NCBI RefSeq assembly: GCF_020687505.1
Contig: NZ_JAJEQT010000009.1
Strand: one strand, 5' to 3'
Source: Coprococcus_C hominis
Lineage (GTDB): Bacteria; Bacillota; Clostridia; Lachnospirales; Lachnospiraceae
Length of the DNA stretch: 64,000 nt
This document shows, piece after piece, positions 7,851 to 18,200 of this stretch. The notes below the pieces were generated by a model. That model made no database searches. It saw nothing but the letters and a program-made list of their open reading frames with translations, and had not been told where the DNA came from. How positions within the stretch are numbered: position 1 is the first letter of the stretch; every line of letters begins with the position of its first letter. Both the position numbers and the translations under genes were made by a program.

Positions 7851-8417
7851 ATGGAACAGACAGAACGTGAAAAGAAAGAACAGGCATATATCACACAGTT
7901 AAAGAAGAATATGAACCCGGAGGATGTCGCTGGACTGTATCACCTCTATCAGAAGCTGACAGAGAAAAGCTATTTTCGGACAGATGTGGGATTTGGATTT
8001 TTGGCGGAGCTGCGCGATTATCTGTTGAAAAATGGTTACCAGATTGATGCTTATACAATGCCGCAGTTACAGGCAAATAAAAAGGTATCAGAGACGCACA
8101 CAGATGCACATTTGCGCAGGAAATATGAGCGGCTGTGTGAGAAACAGGAACAGACGGAGAAGGAAGTGGAACGTTTGAATCTGCTTCGTATCCGGCTGAC
8201 AATCGCGGTTGTCGCACTTGCGGTGGCTGTGATTGGTATGATATTTATTGCAGTGACAAATAAAAATGTTGGATACTTTCATGCTGAACAGAAAGTGCAG
8301 GATAAATACGCATACTGGGAGGAACAGTTGGATGCACGCGAGAAGGAATTGCAGGAGTGGGAAGAAGAGCTGAGTGAACAGGCAGAAAAAAACAATGACG
8401 CAAAGACACAAAATTGA
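7851..8417 (+). CDS. Membrane protein with two coiled coils around one transmembrane helix
   Basis: A 188-residue protein. The N-terminal cytoplasmic region is highly charged (about 1-105) and contains a predicted coiled coil ending in YERLCEKQEQTEKEVERL. One transmembrane helix follows (LTIAVVALAVAVIGMIFIAV), then a second, extracytoplasmic coiled coil (EEQLDAREKELQEWEEEL). No enzymatic motif is seen. The start at 7851 has GAGGA 8 nt upstream; an in-frame ATG at 7788 overlaps the previous stop but lacks a ribosome site and would put the hairpin inside the gene. Function unknown; it precedes a two-component pair that has its own promoter. Confidence 0.6.
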   Translation: MEQTEREKKEQAYITQLKKNMNPEDVAGLYHLYQKLTEKSYFRTDVGFGFLAELRDYLLKNGYQIDAYTMPQLQANKKVSETHTDAHLRRKYERLCEKQEQTEKEVERLNLLRIRLTIAVVALAVAVIGMIFIAVTNKNVGYFHAEQKVQDKYAYWEEQLDAREKELQEWEEELSEQAEKNNDAKTQN

Positions 8418-8427
8418 CAAAAATACA

Positions 8428-8436
8428 TGCTATAAT
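8428..8436 (+). promoter_or_regulatory. Extended -10 promoter of the response regulator gene
   Basis: TGCTATAAT, an extended -10, 45 nt upstream of the regulator start. A TTGACA at 8414 is only 11 nt away from it and cannot serve as a standard -35. Confidence 0.5.
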
Positions 8437-8480
8437 CGGGTACAATAAATGATAGAAAATGGTAGTTAGGAGGAACTGGG

Positions 8481-9155
8481 ATGAATGATTTAAAAGTACT
8501 GGTCGTGGATGATGAGAGTCGTATGCGGAAACTGGTTCGTGATTTCCTTGTGAAAGACGGATATTCGGTTGTGGAGGCTGCGGACGGTGAAGAAGCGGTC
8601 GATGTATTTATGTCGGACAAGGACATCTCATTGATTATTCTGGATGTTATGATGCCGAAGCTGGATGGATATGGTGTTGCGGAGGAAGTACGGAAAATGT
8701 CCGATGTGCCGATTATCATGCTGACGGCAAAAAGTGATGAGAGAGATGAGCTGCGTGGATTCGATCTTGGAATTGACGAATATATTACGAAGCCGTTTTC
8801 TCCCCGGATTCTGGTGGCAAGAGTAGAGGCAGTGCTTCGCAGAACGCAGGCAGATGCAGATTCAAATGTGATCAGCGTAGATGGAATCGAGATGGATATT
8901 GCAGCCCATCAGGTAAAGGTGGATGGGGAACCAATCGAACTTTCCTATAAGGAATTTGAACTGTTAAATTATTTCTTACAGAATCGTGGCGTAGCTTTGT
9001 CCAGAGAAAAAATCCTGAACAATGTCTGGAACTACGATTATTTTGGAGACGCCAGGACAATCGATACCCATGTGAAGAAGCTTCGTAGTAAGCTTGGAAG
9101 CAAGGGTGACTATATCAAGACAATCTGGGGTATGGGTTATAAGTTCGAAGGCTAA
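8481..9155 (+). CDS. OmpR/PhoB-family response regulator
   Basis: A 224-residue protein. The receiver domain has Asp10/Asp11, phosphoacceptor Asp55 (LIILDVMMP), Thr in MLTAKSDE and Lys in ITKPF. A winged-helix DNA-binding domain follows (LSYKEFELLNYFLQNRGVAL...DTHVKKLRSKLG). It should bind direct-repeat promoter sites when phosphorylated by the kinase encoded next. The SD is AGGAGG. Stimulus and regulon are unknown. Confidence 0.93.
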   Translation: MNDLKVLVVDDESRMRKLVRDFLVKDGYSVVEAADGEEAVDVFMSDKDISLIILDVMMPKLDGYGVAEEVRKMSDVPIIMLTAKSDERDELRGFDLGIDEYITKPFSPRILVARVEAVLRRTQADADSNVISVDGIEMDIAAHQVKVDGEPIELSYKEFELLNYFLQNRGVALSREKILNNVWNYDYFGDARTIDTHVKKLRSKLGSKGDYIKTIWGMGYKFEG

Positions 9156-10638
9156 GACCCGAAACTCAATTCGGGTCAAGATATCCATGATGGTTGTTTT
9201 TTTCTCAGTATTTATAATTGCGGCATCCTGGCTGCTTTGCAGTTATGTACTTGGAGGAGTATTTCGTTACAGCATCAAAAACAACTTGATCACAACGTAC
9301 AATTCCTGCAATGAGTTGTTTCAGGATGAGAGCGGAGATTTGTTTGAAAATGGTGATCTGTTTGGACAGATTAAAAATCCGCAGGATGCAGTTGTGATGA
9401 TCGTGGATTCAGATAATGGAAAATTATATACATCTATCAACGACGAAGGTCAGATGATGGAGGGTATGCGCAGTCTTATGAACAGCATCCGCAGTGAGGA
9501 TAACGAAAGTCAGTTTGGCACGGGTGAATATATCATCCGAAGAAACCATGATACAATAACGAATGCGGATTATTATGATCTGATTGGAAGACTGAACAAT
9601 GGATATGAGGTTTTGCTGCGTACACCGATTGCACGTGTCGAATCGGTTATGCAGGTTATGACGCATTTGTTTATCTATATCTGTATCGGGCTTATGGTAT
9701 TTGGAACATCCTTTATGCTGTTGTTCAGCAATATTTTCGCGGCACCGATCAAGCGGATGTCCAAGGCTGCAAAAAGGATGAGTGAACTTGATTTTGACGT
9801 AAAGATTCCGGTTACAAGTAATGATGAGATCGGAGAACTTGGCAACAGTATGAATGAGATGTCCGAGAAGCTGGAACAGACAATCTCGGAACTGAAAGCA
9901 GCCAATATCGAGTTGCAGCGGGATATTGCAGAACGTCGTAAGATCGACGATATGCGGAAGGAATTTCTGTCACATGTATCGCATGAATTAAAGACGCCAA
10001 TCGCTCTGATCCAGGGCTATGCAGAAGGTTTGAAAGATGATATGTGTGACGACAAGGAAAGCCGTGATTTCTATACGGATGTTATCATTGATGAGTCACA
10101 TAAGATGAACACAATGGTCAAGCGTCTGCTTACGTTAAATGAGATTGAATTTGGCGATACGAAGCTGAATATCGAGCGGTTTGAACTGGTTGGTTTTGTG
10201 AATTCGATTCTGGCATCCACCAAGATTCTGGCAGAGGAAAAGGGTGCGGAGATTATATTCGAGGAAGAACCACCTGTGTATGTATGGGCAGATGAGTATA
10301 TGATTGAGGAAGTCTTTACGAACTATCTGACAAATGCAATCCATTATGTACGAAAAGATGGTGTGATCCGTATCTCATTTAAACCGATGGGCAACGATAT
10401 CCGTGTCTGCGTTTACAATCAGGGTGACTGGATCGCCGAGGAAGATATTGGACGTGTGTTTGAGAAATTCTATAAGGCAGATAAGGCACGGACAAGAGAG
10501 TACGGTGGTAATGGAATCGGTCTTTCCATTGTTGCGGCGACGATGGAAGCACATGGAAAGAAATATGGCGTGGAGAATGTAGCAGACGGAGTGCTTTTTT
10601 ACTTTGATTTGGATGCTAATGTGCTTGCCGATAAGTAA
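9106..10638 (+). CDS. Sensor histidine kinase, partner of the 8481 regulator
   Basis: About 510 residues. The order is TM1 (about 27-50), an extracytoplasmic sensor domain, TM2 (FIYICIGLMVFGTSFMLLF), HAMP (KRMSKAAKRMSELDFDVKI), HisKA with His293 in SHVSHELKTP, then HATPase_c with TNAIHYV, VFEKFYKADKAR and NGIGLSIV. All catalytic boxes look intact. The start is uncertain. GTG 9106 has a weak GGAAG site, supplies the basic residues before TM1 and overlaps the regulator gene by 50 nt. The first ATG is 9187, which would begin within TM1 and lies after a hairpin (9156-9177). Confidence 0.9.
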   Translation: MTISRQSGVWVISSKAKTRNSIRVKISMMVVFFSVFIIAASWLLCSYVLGGVFRYSIKNNLITTYNSCNELFQDESGDLFENGDLFGQIKNPQDAVVMIVDSDNGKLYTSINDEGQMMEGMRSLMNSIRSEDNESQFGTGEYIIRRNHDTITNADYYDLIGRLNNGYEVLLRTPIARVESVMQVMTHLFIYICIGLMVFGTSFMLLFSNIFAAPIKRMSKAAKRMSELDFDVKIPVTSNDEIGELGNSMNEMSEKLEQTISELKAANIELQRDIAERRKIDDMRKEFLSHVSHELKTPIALIQGYAEGLKDDMCDDKESRDFYTDVIIDESHKMNTMVKRLLTLNEIEFGDTKLNIERFELVGFVNSILASTKILAEEKGAEIIFEEEPPVYVWADEYMIEEVFTNYLTNAIHYVRKDGVIRISFKPMGNDIRVCVYNQGDWIAEEDIGRVFEKFYKADKARTREYGGNGIGLSIVAATMEAHGKKYGVENVADGVLFYFDLDANVLADK

Positions 10639-10710
10639 AATAAGTGGTAAAATTATTTTATCCTTGTGGGTAAAGAAATAGGCAATGCATATGACATGAG
10701 AAGATAGAGT

Positions 10711-11535
10711 ATGAGAAAAAAGCAGGAAGCAAAACACGCAAATAAAAAAATATGGAAACGGCGGCTACTGGCAGGGCTGATCGCATGCGGCATATTTGTG
10801 ACAACTGGTTGCGGACAGGTGATTGACCTGACCGATGAAGAGAATCATCTGATCGCAGAATATGCGGCAGAGCTGTTGCTGAAATATGACCGGAATTATG
10901 ATACCCGTTACAATCCAGATGAACTGGAGGATACGACGGAGACTATGACCGAGACCGATGCGACGACAGAAGCAACTACAGAGGTGGTGTCGACAACGGA
11001 GGCTGCAACTACAGAGCAGGATGCACCTGCGGATGGTCAGACGACGCAGGCACAGCCGGTGACAGACGAAGCAGTTAAGGAAGACATCGGAGCAACTGTG
11101 GATTCGGATTTTGATATCGCTGCATTTGTCGGGGAGAGCCGCATCTCTGTCCGGTATGCATATTACATGGTGGTGGACAGTTATCCATCGTATGATCAGG
11201 ATGGTATGTATATCGAGGTGCAGGCACCGGAAGGGTATAAACTGTTAGTATTGAAGTTCGAGGTAGAAAACAAGACAAACGAAGAACAGGCTGTTGATCT
11301 GTATAATAAAGATGTCAATTATAATATTGTCGTGGATAACAGCCGGACAACCAAGCAGATGCTGACGATCTTAGCAGACGATCTGTATACTTATGACAAG
11401 ACGATTCAGGCGAGCAGCCGGGAAGAAGCGGTGCTTTTGTATACGGTTTCTGATTCCGTGGCAAACAAATGGACGGACTTGAAATTACAGATAAAATATG
11501 GCGGAACAAGTGCTGTGTTACAGCTTGAACAGTAA
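10711..11535 (+). CDS. Lipoprotein with Thr/Glu-rich linker and DUF4352/DUF5067-like beta domain
   Basis: A 274-residue protein. The signal peptide ends in lipobox VTTGC. Residues about 70-125 form a low-complexity T/E/A linker (TTETMTETDATTEATTEV). The C-terminal 140 residues form a beta-sandwich of the type seen in secreted Firmicutes proteins (YKLLVLKFEVENKTNEEQAV). Such domains sit on the cell surface; their ligand is not known. It stands 41 nt before cheV, so the two may be co-transcribed. The start is weakly supported (GAAGATAGAG). Confidence 0.65.
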   Translation: MRKKQEAKHANKKIWKRRLLAGLIACGIFVTTGCGQVIDLTDEENHLIAEYAAELLLKYDRNYDTRYNPDELEDTTETMTETDATTEATTEVVSTTEAATTEQDAPADGQTTQAQPVTDEAVKEDIGATVDSDFDIAAFVGESRISVRYAYYMVVDSYPSYDQDGMYIEVQAPEGYKLLVLKFEVENKTNEEQAVDLYNKDVNYNIVVDNSRTTKQMLTILADDLYTYDKTIQASSREEAVLLYTVSDSVANKWTDLKLQIKYGGTSAVLQLEQ

Positions 11536-11576
11536 GAGCGGTCTTACATAGAGGGCTTGCATAAAGGAGGGTACAT

Positions 11577-12497
11577 ATGGATTCAAATATTTTATTGGAG
11601 AGCGGTACAAACGAACTTGAGGTTCTTGAGTTCATCATAAATGGCAATCATTATGGAATCAATGTAGAAAAGGTGCGGGAGATTCTTCCATATCAGGAGA
11701 TTACACCGGTTCCAAATTCACACCCATGTATTGAAGGAATCTTCATGCCACGTGGGGATATCATTACAGTTATTGATCTGTTCCAGACGCTGGGATTCCC
11801 GAATCCGGATAAGCAGAATAACTTTTTGATTGTGACGAACTTTAACAACTTAAATATTGCATTTGATGTACAGGCAGTGCTTGGTATCAACCGTGTATCA
11901 TGGAAGGATGTTGTGAAGCCAGATGCAACGGTCAGTGGCCCGGGAACTGGAATCGCGACAGGTATTATTAAGAATGCGGATAATCTGTTGATCATTCTTG
12001 ATTTTGAGCGGATTGTGGAGGGTATCTGTCCGGAAACAAGTTTGAAGATTTCTCAGGTGACAGAGTTGGAAGATCGTGAGCGTAACAGCATTCCAATTCT
12101 GGTTGCAGAGGATTCTATGATGCTCTGTAAGCTGATTGAGGATGCACTGCACAGAGCCGGTTATACAAAGCTTACAATCAAGAACAACGGACAGGAAGCA
12201 TGGGATTATCTGTGTGAACTGAAGAAGAATAATGGTGTAGAATATGGCGCGAAGTGTCTGATTACAGATATTGAGATGCCGCAGATGGATGGACATCATC
12301 TGATCAAGAAGATTCGTGAGACAGAAGGATTAAAGCAGATTCCGATTGTGATATTCTCGTCTTTGATTAACGATGATATGAAGCGGAAGGGTGATCTGCT
12401 TGGCGCAGATGCACAGATCAGCAAACCGGAAATCGGTCAGTTAGTAGGAATTCTGGACAGTCTGGTGGCAAGCCAGATATACGGAACAAATAAGTAA
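11577..12497 (+). CDS. cheV: Chemotaxis coupling protein CheV (CheW domain plus receiver)
   Basis: A 306-residue protein. The CheW-like domain is about 10-160 (FIINGNHYGINVEKVREIL...IEGIFMPRGDIITVIDL) and the receiver is about 178-305 (ILVAEDSMMLCKLIEDAL, CLITDIEMPQMDGHH, VIFSSLIN, QISKPEIG). CheV couples receptors to CheA and adapts signalling through receiver phosphorylation. Its presence points to a motile or chemotactic host. The SD is AAAGGAGGG. A hairpin follows 5 nt after the stop. Confidence 0.95.
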   Translation: MDSNILLESGTNELEVLEFIINGNHYGINVEKVREILPYQEITPVPNSHPCIEGIFMPRGDIITVIDLFQTLGFPNPDKQNNFLIVTNFNNLNIAFDVQAVLGINRVSWKDVVKPDATVSGPGTGIATGIIKNADNLLIILDFERIVEGICPETSLKISQVTELEDRERNSIPILVAEDSMMLCKLIEDALHRAGYTKLTIKNNGQEAWDYLCELKKNNGVEYGAKCLITDIEMPQMDGHHLIKKIRETEGLKQIPIVIFSSLINDDMKRKGDLLGADAQISKPEIGQLVGILDSLVASQIYGTNK

Positions 12498-12501
12498 TAT
12501 T

Positions 12502-12526
12502 ATGCCGGCAGGTTTCCTGTCGGCAT
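12502..12526 (+). terminator. Hairpin after cheV
   Basis: ATGCCGGCAGG-TTT-CCTGTCGGCAT, an 11-bp stem with one G-T pair. The T-tract is poor (CTGAAATTT), so the efficiency is uncertain. Confidence 0.5.
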
Positions 12527-12556
12527 CTGAAATTTATAGCATATGAGGTGAGAGAG

Positions 12557-13768
12557 ATGGATTTGAAGAGTACCGGAAAGACAAAAGAAGAAATCAAAGA
12601 GATGTATAACAAATACTTCTATGAGACATTTCAGCGTTTTGATTTCATTGCAGAAAAAGGCGAGGATGACTATGTCATCGATGAGACTGGAAAACGGTAT
12701 CTCGATTTTATGGCGGGTATTGCGGTTAATTCAGCCGGACATTGCAATAAGAAGGTTGTGGAAGCAATCATGGAGCAGTGCCAGCAGATGATGCATGCGT
12801 CCAACTATTGTTACACGATTCCGATGGTTATGCTTGCACAGCGTATCTGTGATGCTATCGGTATGGAGAAGATTTATTTCCAGAATTCCGGGGCAGAGGC
12901 AAATGAAGTTATGATCAAGCTTGCCAGAAAATATGGAAAAGATAATTTTGGACCAAACCGTTATCATATTGTAACAGCCAAGAACAGCTTTCATGGACGG
13001 ACACTTGCGACTCTGGCAGCAACCGGACAGCCGGGAACAGCAATCCAGAGAAACTATGATCCGATGATTCCTGGATTTTCTTATGCAGAGTTTAACAATG
13101 TACAGGCATTTGCAGATGCGTGTACGGACGATACGATTGCAATCATGGTAGAGCCGGTACAGGGAGAAGGCGGTGTGATTCCTGCAACGAAGGAGTTCTT
13201 ACAGGGCTTGCGCAAATTGTGCGATGAGCGTAATATGCTGTTGTTATTTGATGAGGTACAGACTGGCTGGGGAAGAACCGGAAGTCTGATGGCATATATG
13301 GGATACGGTGTGAAGCCGGATTGTGTCAGCATGGCGAAAGCAATGGGCGGCGGAATGCCGATCGGTGCAATGTGTACAAGTGCGAAGCTGGCGCTTACAT
13401 TTGGACCAGGTGCACACGGAAGCACCTATGCAGGAAATCCGGTTGCCTGTGCGGCAAGTTATGCACAGATCGGAGAAATCATAGATCAGAAGCTTCCGGA
13501 AAATGCAGATAAGATCGGTGCATATTTCCGTGAGAAACTATTGAAACTTCCATGTGTGAAAGAGGTACGTGGACGTGGACTTATGATTGGCGTTGAGTTC
13601 AACAAGGATATTGCAACTGACGTGAAGTATCAGTCTGCCGACGAAGGTCTTCTGATCACAGCGGTTCGACCAAATGTGATCCGTCTGGTTCCACCACTCA
13701 ATATTACAGAGAAAGAATGCGATGAAGCATTTGCAATTTTACATAAGGTTGTATCAAAGTTGGTATAA
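12557..13768 (+). CDS. argD: Acetylornithine/succinylornithine-type class III aminotransferase
   Basis: A 403-residue PLP enzyme. It has LLLFDEVQTGWGRTG, the PLP-binding Lys261 in SMAKAMGGGMPIG, and NVIRLVPPLNI near the C-terminus. The likely reaction is N-acetylornithine plus 2-oxoglutarate in arginine synthesis. No other arg gene is nearby, so a related omega-aminotransferase substrate is possible. The ATG at 12557 follows GAGGTGAGAG; the GTG at 12548 lies inside that site. Confidence 0.85.
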   Translation: MDLKSTGKTKEEIKEMYNKYFYETFQRFDFIAEKGEDDYVIDETGKRYLDFMAGIAVNSAGHCNKKVVEAIMEQCQQMMHASNYCYTIPMVMLAQRICDAIGMEKIYFQNSGAEANEVMIKLARKYGKDNFGPNRYHIVTAKNSFHGRTLATLAATGQPGTAIQRNYDPMIPGFSYAEFNNVQAFADACTDDTIAIMVEPVQGEGGVIPATKEFLQGLRKLCDERNMLLLFDEVQTGWGRTGSLMAYMGYGVKPDCVSMAKAMGGGMPIGAMCTSAKLALTFGPGAHGSTYAGNPVACAASYAQIGEIIDQKLPENADKIGAYFREKLLKLPCVKEVRGRGLMIGVEFNKDIATDVKYQSADEGLLITAVRPNVIRLVPPLNITEKECDEAFAILHKVVSKLV

Positions 13769-13803
13769 TGAAGGTAAAGTGTTTTTGACAGGAGGCTATG
13801 ACA

Positions 13804-15183
13804 ATGAGACGTAAAAATGCATGGACAACGTACAATAAAAAGCAGTTAGATGAGCTGGAGAAGCTTTGTAAGAACTATCTGAAGTTTCTGGATAAAGGAA
13901 AGACGGAACGTGAGTGTGTAAAGCAGATTGTAAAGCAGGCAGAAGAAAAAGGCTATGTGAATCTGGCAGATATCACAAAGGATAAGAAAGCACTCAAGGC
14001 AGGTGATAAAGTATATAGCGTCTGCATGGACAAGACAGTTGCCCTGTTCCAGATTGGAAAGAAGAAGCTTGAAAAGGGTATGAACATCTTAGGTGCACAT
14101 ATTGATTCGCCTCGTATGGACGTAAAGCAGAATCCGTTGTATGAGAGCGAAGAGTTTGCATATCTGGATACACATTACTATGGTGGTATCAAGAAATATC
14201 AGTGGGTAACATTGCCACTTGCATTGCATGGTGTGGTTGTAAAGAAGGATGGAACTGTGATCACAGTCAATGTCGGTGAGGATAAGAATGATCCGGTCTT
14301 CTGTGTGACGGATCTGTTGATCCATCTGGCTGGTGAGCAGATGGAGAAAAAGGCAAACAAGGTAATCGAGGGAGAAAACCTGGATGTCCTCGTAGGCAGT
14401 AAGCCTTTGGAAGGAAAGGAAAAGGATGCAGTGAAAGAAGGTATCCTTGAGATTCTGAAAGAGAAATATGATATGACAGAAGAGGACTTCATGTCTGCAG
14501 AGATCGAGGTTGTTCCAGCCGGACATGCACGGGAGGCAGGTCTGGATCACAGTATGGTTATGTCTTATGGACAGGATGACCGTGTCTGCGCATATACATC
14601 TCTGGCAGCGATGCTGGAAGTGGAGGAAGTAGAAAAAACAACCTGTTGTCTGCTTACAGACAAAGAGGAGATCGGAAGTGTCGGTGCGACAGGTATGCAG
14701 TCCCGTTTCTTCGAGAATTCCGTGGCAGAGCTGATGGATGCAATGGGAGAATTCAGCGAGTTATCGTTGCGCAGATGTCTGGCAAACTCCAGCATGCTTT
14801 CATCCGATGTAAATGCAGCGTATGATCCTTTATTTGCAAATGCATTTGAGAAAAATAACGCGTCTTATTTTGGACGTGGTGTTGTATTCAGCAAGTTTAC
14901 CGGTTCCAGAGGAAAATCTGGAAGTAACGATGCAAATGCAGAATACATTGCGCGTATTCGTAAGATGATGGATAAAAATGAGGTCTGCTTCCAGACGGCA
15001 GAACTTGGAAAGGTCGATGTCGGTGGTGGCGGAACGATTGCCTACATCCTGTCATTGTATGGCATGGAAGTGATCGACTGTGGAGTTGCGGTTTTAAATA
15101 TGCATGCACCTTGGGAAATCACATCCAAGGCAGATATTTACGAGGCGTACAAGTGCTATAAAGTCTTCTTAAAAGAAGCATAA
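13804..15183 (+). CDS. M18-family aspartyl-type aminopeptidase
   Basis: About 459 residues. It matches the bacterial M18 metalloaminopeptidase family: GAHIDSPRMDVKQNPLYE with the first zinc His-Asp pair, DDRVCAYTSLAAMLE, DKEEIGSVGATGMQS with the catalytic Glu pair, and AELGKVDVGGGGTIAY. It is cytoplasmic and removes N-terminal acidic or neutral residues from peptides. The start at 13804 has GGAGG at a normal 8 nt; the in-frame ATG at 13798 would leave only 2 nt. Confidence 0.9.
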   Translation: MRRKNAWTTYNKKQLDELEKLCKNYLKFLDKGKTERECVKQIVKQAEEKGYVNLADITKDKKALKAGDKVYSVCMDKTVALFQIGKKKLEKGMNILGAHIDSPRMDVKQNPLYESEEFAYLDTHYYGGIKKYQWVTLPLALHGVVVKKDGTVITVNVGEDKNDPVFCVTDLLIHLAGEQMEKKANKVIEGENLDVLVGSKPLEGKEKDAVKEGILEILKEKYDMTEEDFMSAEIEVVPAGHAREAGLDHSMVMSYGQDDRVCAYTSLAAMLEVEEVEKTTCCLLTDKEEIGSVGATGMQSRFFENSVAELMDAMGEFSELSLRRCLANSSMLSSDVNAAYDPLFANAFEKNNASYFGRGVVFSKFTGSRGKSGSNDANAEYIARIRKMMDKNEVCFQTAELGKVDVGGGGTIAYILSLYGMEVIDCGVAVLNMHAPWEITSKADIYEAYKCYKVFLKEA

Positions 15184-15211
15184 AAAATGAAAGATAAAGA
15201 TTGATACCAAT

Positions 15212-18200
15212 ATGATAAAGAATAAGTGGAACAATCATAAATTGGCAGCAGAAAGTATGGCATTCCTTATGGTATGCCTTTTTCTGCTGTTTTCTTTTTG
15301 GAATCCGGTTATGTCCTATGCGAAGGATTCTTTTCTGGCTGGTTATATGCAGTCTGTATATAATCAGAAATCAGGCATCGGCAGCAATGAGGTAAATTGC
15401 TTGTTTCAGTCGTCGTCTGGATATATATGGGCAGGAACCGATGGCGGACTTTATCGTTCCAATGGTTCCGGATTTCAGAGCATTGACCTGTGGGATACGG
15501 ATCGTACGGATCTGTATTCGATCAATTGTATCATGCAGGATCAGGATGGACGGATGTGGATTGGCACGGACAACTATGGATTGTTTTATATCGAGGATGG
15601 ACAGACCCATCATCTGCAGGAAGAATATTACAATGGAAATAAAACGATTCTTGCAATCACGGAAGGACAGGATGGGACAATCTATGTGGCATGTACAAGT
15701 GGCTTGTTTGTGGTTGCGCAGGCAGATCAGGATAAACGTTCAGATACGTCGGCGTATTGTCTCGCTGCGTATTCGGATGCAGTGCTTGCAAGTATGGAAT
15801 TCCGTGGGCTGACTGCAAAAGACGATGAGATCTGGGGACTTGCTGCAGGTGGAAAAATCTATGTATTTAATCAGGAAGGTGTGCTGCACGAGATTACAGA
15901 GCAGGAAGAGTCGGGAGAAGAATGGAACACGATTCAGACCTGTCAGGATTATGTCTATGTAGGAAGCAGCGGCAGGGAAGTCCGTGCGTACCGGACAGCA
16001 ACAAGCAAACGGACGCTGGCAGCCGGTGTTGAGGGCATTAACAATTTCATGCAGGATGCAGAAGGCAGACTGTGGGTGTGTGCAGATAACGGGTATGGAT
16101 ATTTTGATAAGCAGTCAAATTTTGTACGCATCAATGACAGCCAGATTGATACGTATATCTCCGATATGATTCAGGATTACGAGGGAAATTATTGGATTGC
16201 ATCTTCTCGTCTTGGACTGCTGCTTTTGACGAAAAGCAAATTCTCTGATTACAATATGGCAAGTGGCATGGCTGAGAGCATGGTAAATGCTGTATATGAA
16301 TATCGTGGGAAGAAATACATTGCAACGGATGATGGACTTTATATCTACAATGCAAAGGAAGAGCAGGAAGTCAATGATCTGACAGAACTTCTGAAGAATG
16401 TTAGTGTACGGCATATCACTGCAGACGATTCTGGTACATTGTGGATATCGACCAATCGAAAATATGGCGTTGTGAAATATCAGGCAGACGGAACGATCAC
16501 GGTGTACGGAAGATCGGATGGATTGCCGGGTATGGCGGTGAATTGTACGCTGCCATTGTCTGATGGCAGGCTTGCGGTTGCTACGACAGAAGGACTTGCA
16601 ATTCTGGATGAGACTGGAAAAGTGGAACAGGTTTATCATAGCGGGGAGGAACTTGCTGAGGTTAATATATTGTCGCTGTTTGAGACACGGGAGGGCGATA
16701 TACTGGCAGGAACGGACGGTGAAGGAATCTATGAATTGGAAGCTGGAAAGGATACATTACTGCATTACAGCACCGAGGATGGTTTGAATTCGGATGTTGT
16801 ATCCTGTTTTGCACAGGGCGATCAGGGTGTCTGGATTGGGACAGACAGTGGTTTGTGCTTCTATAGCGAAGCGTTTCGTATGATCAGTAATGTAGAATAT
16901 TCAAACAGTGTGTATGATATCGAGATCGCGCGTGGGTCTGTCTGGCTGATTGGTTCGATGGGCGTGCTTCGCTCTTCGGAAGATGAGCTGCTTGGAAGTA
17001 ACGGAATATCCGGGCGGTATTTTGCGACAGGAGACGGTCTGACGAAGACGATCAATACGACCGGAAATGCATGTATTGATACAAAAGGAAAACTGTATAT
17101 TTGCTGTAATGAGGGCATTTCAGTTTTAGATACGGAACATATCTGGTACAACGAAGTGCAGCCGATCATTAAGGTTACACGGATTGATATTGATGGAACT
17201 TCCTATGAATTTGATGATCTGAATGATGGTCTTGTGATCAAAAGTGATGCATCGAAGGTGACAATTGATTTTGCGGTATTTTCCTATACAAACCGGTCGA
17301 ATATCAAGGTGGAGTACCGGTTGGAAGGATTTGAGTCCAATCCGACCGAACTGCACGGTGACGATGTGCTGCAGGCCGTTTATACGAATCTGGACGGTGG
17401 TGTTTACACATTTACTGTGAACGCGTATAATGGCGACGGAACTGCGTGTGCAGAGCCACTTTCGTTCGTGATTGAAAAGGAGAAGAGCGTCTTTGAAAGT
17501 CCGATGGCACGTATTATCCTGATATTCAGTCTGGTAATTGTATTTTTACTTCTGTTCCTCACGGTGATCCGTGTCAGACGGATGCTGAAATCCAAGACCT
17601 CTGCGTTGGAGCAGTTGTCGAGAGAGCATGAAGAAGCGGTCAAGACAAGTACCGCGAAGAACGATTACTTAGCAAACATGAGTAATGAGATCAAGACACC
17701 AATTCATGCGATGATGGTGAAGGCAGATGAACTTCTGCATATGGTAGATAAGGATTCTCCATATCGAAAGGATATCCGCGGTATCTATGATATCGGAAAT
17801 GATATCCTGGCGAGTGTCGATGATATTATATTGCTTGCCAAACTGGAATCTGGACGTTTTGAGTTGGAGGAGAGTAATTACGCAATCTCGGATCTGGTAG
17901 CGGATATGTCGGAACTTGCATTGCAGGAGCTTGCCGATAAGGATAAGTCTGTAAAGTTCTTTGTAGAGCTTGGTGAAAATGTAACAGACAATCTGATCGG
18001 CGATGTTGATAAGATCCGAAATATTCTGGTGCGTCTGCTGGACAATGCGATTCGCTATACGAAGCAGGGAAGTATTACCCTGTCTGTGGACAGCTATGGG
18101 TATACGGATCATGCACATCAGGATATGTTAAATATTGTATTTACGATTGCAGATACTGGTATTGGAATTCAGGAAGAGCGGCTGGATAATATATTTGATC

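Noticed and set aside
8414..8436. TTGACA and TATAAT as a promoter pair before the response regulator
   Set aside because: The spacer is only 11 nt. The extended -10 (TGCTATAAT) is used alone in the annotation.
9156..9177. Hairpin after the response regulator as a terminator
   Set aside because: It lies inside the kinase gene region, has no T-run, and would separate a clear two-component pair.
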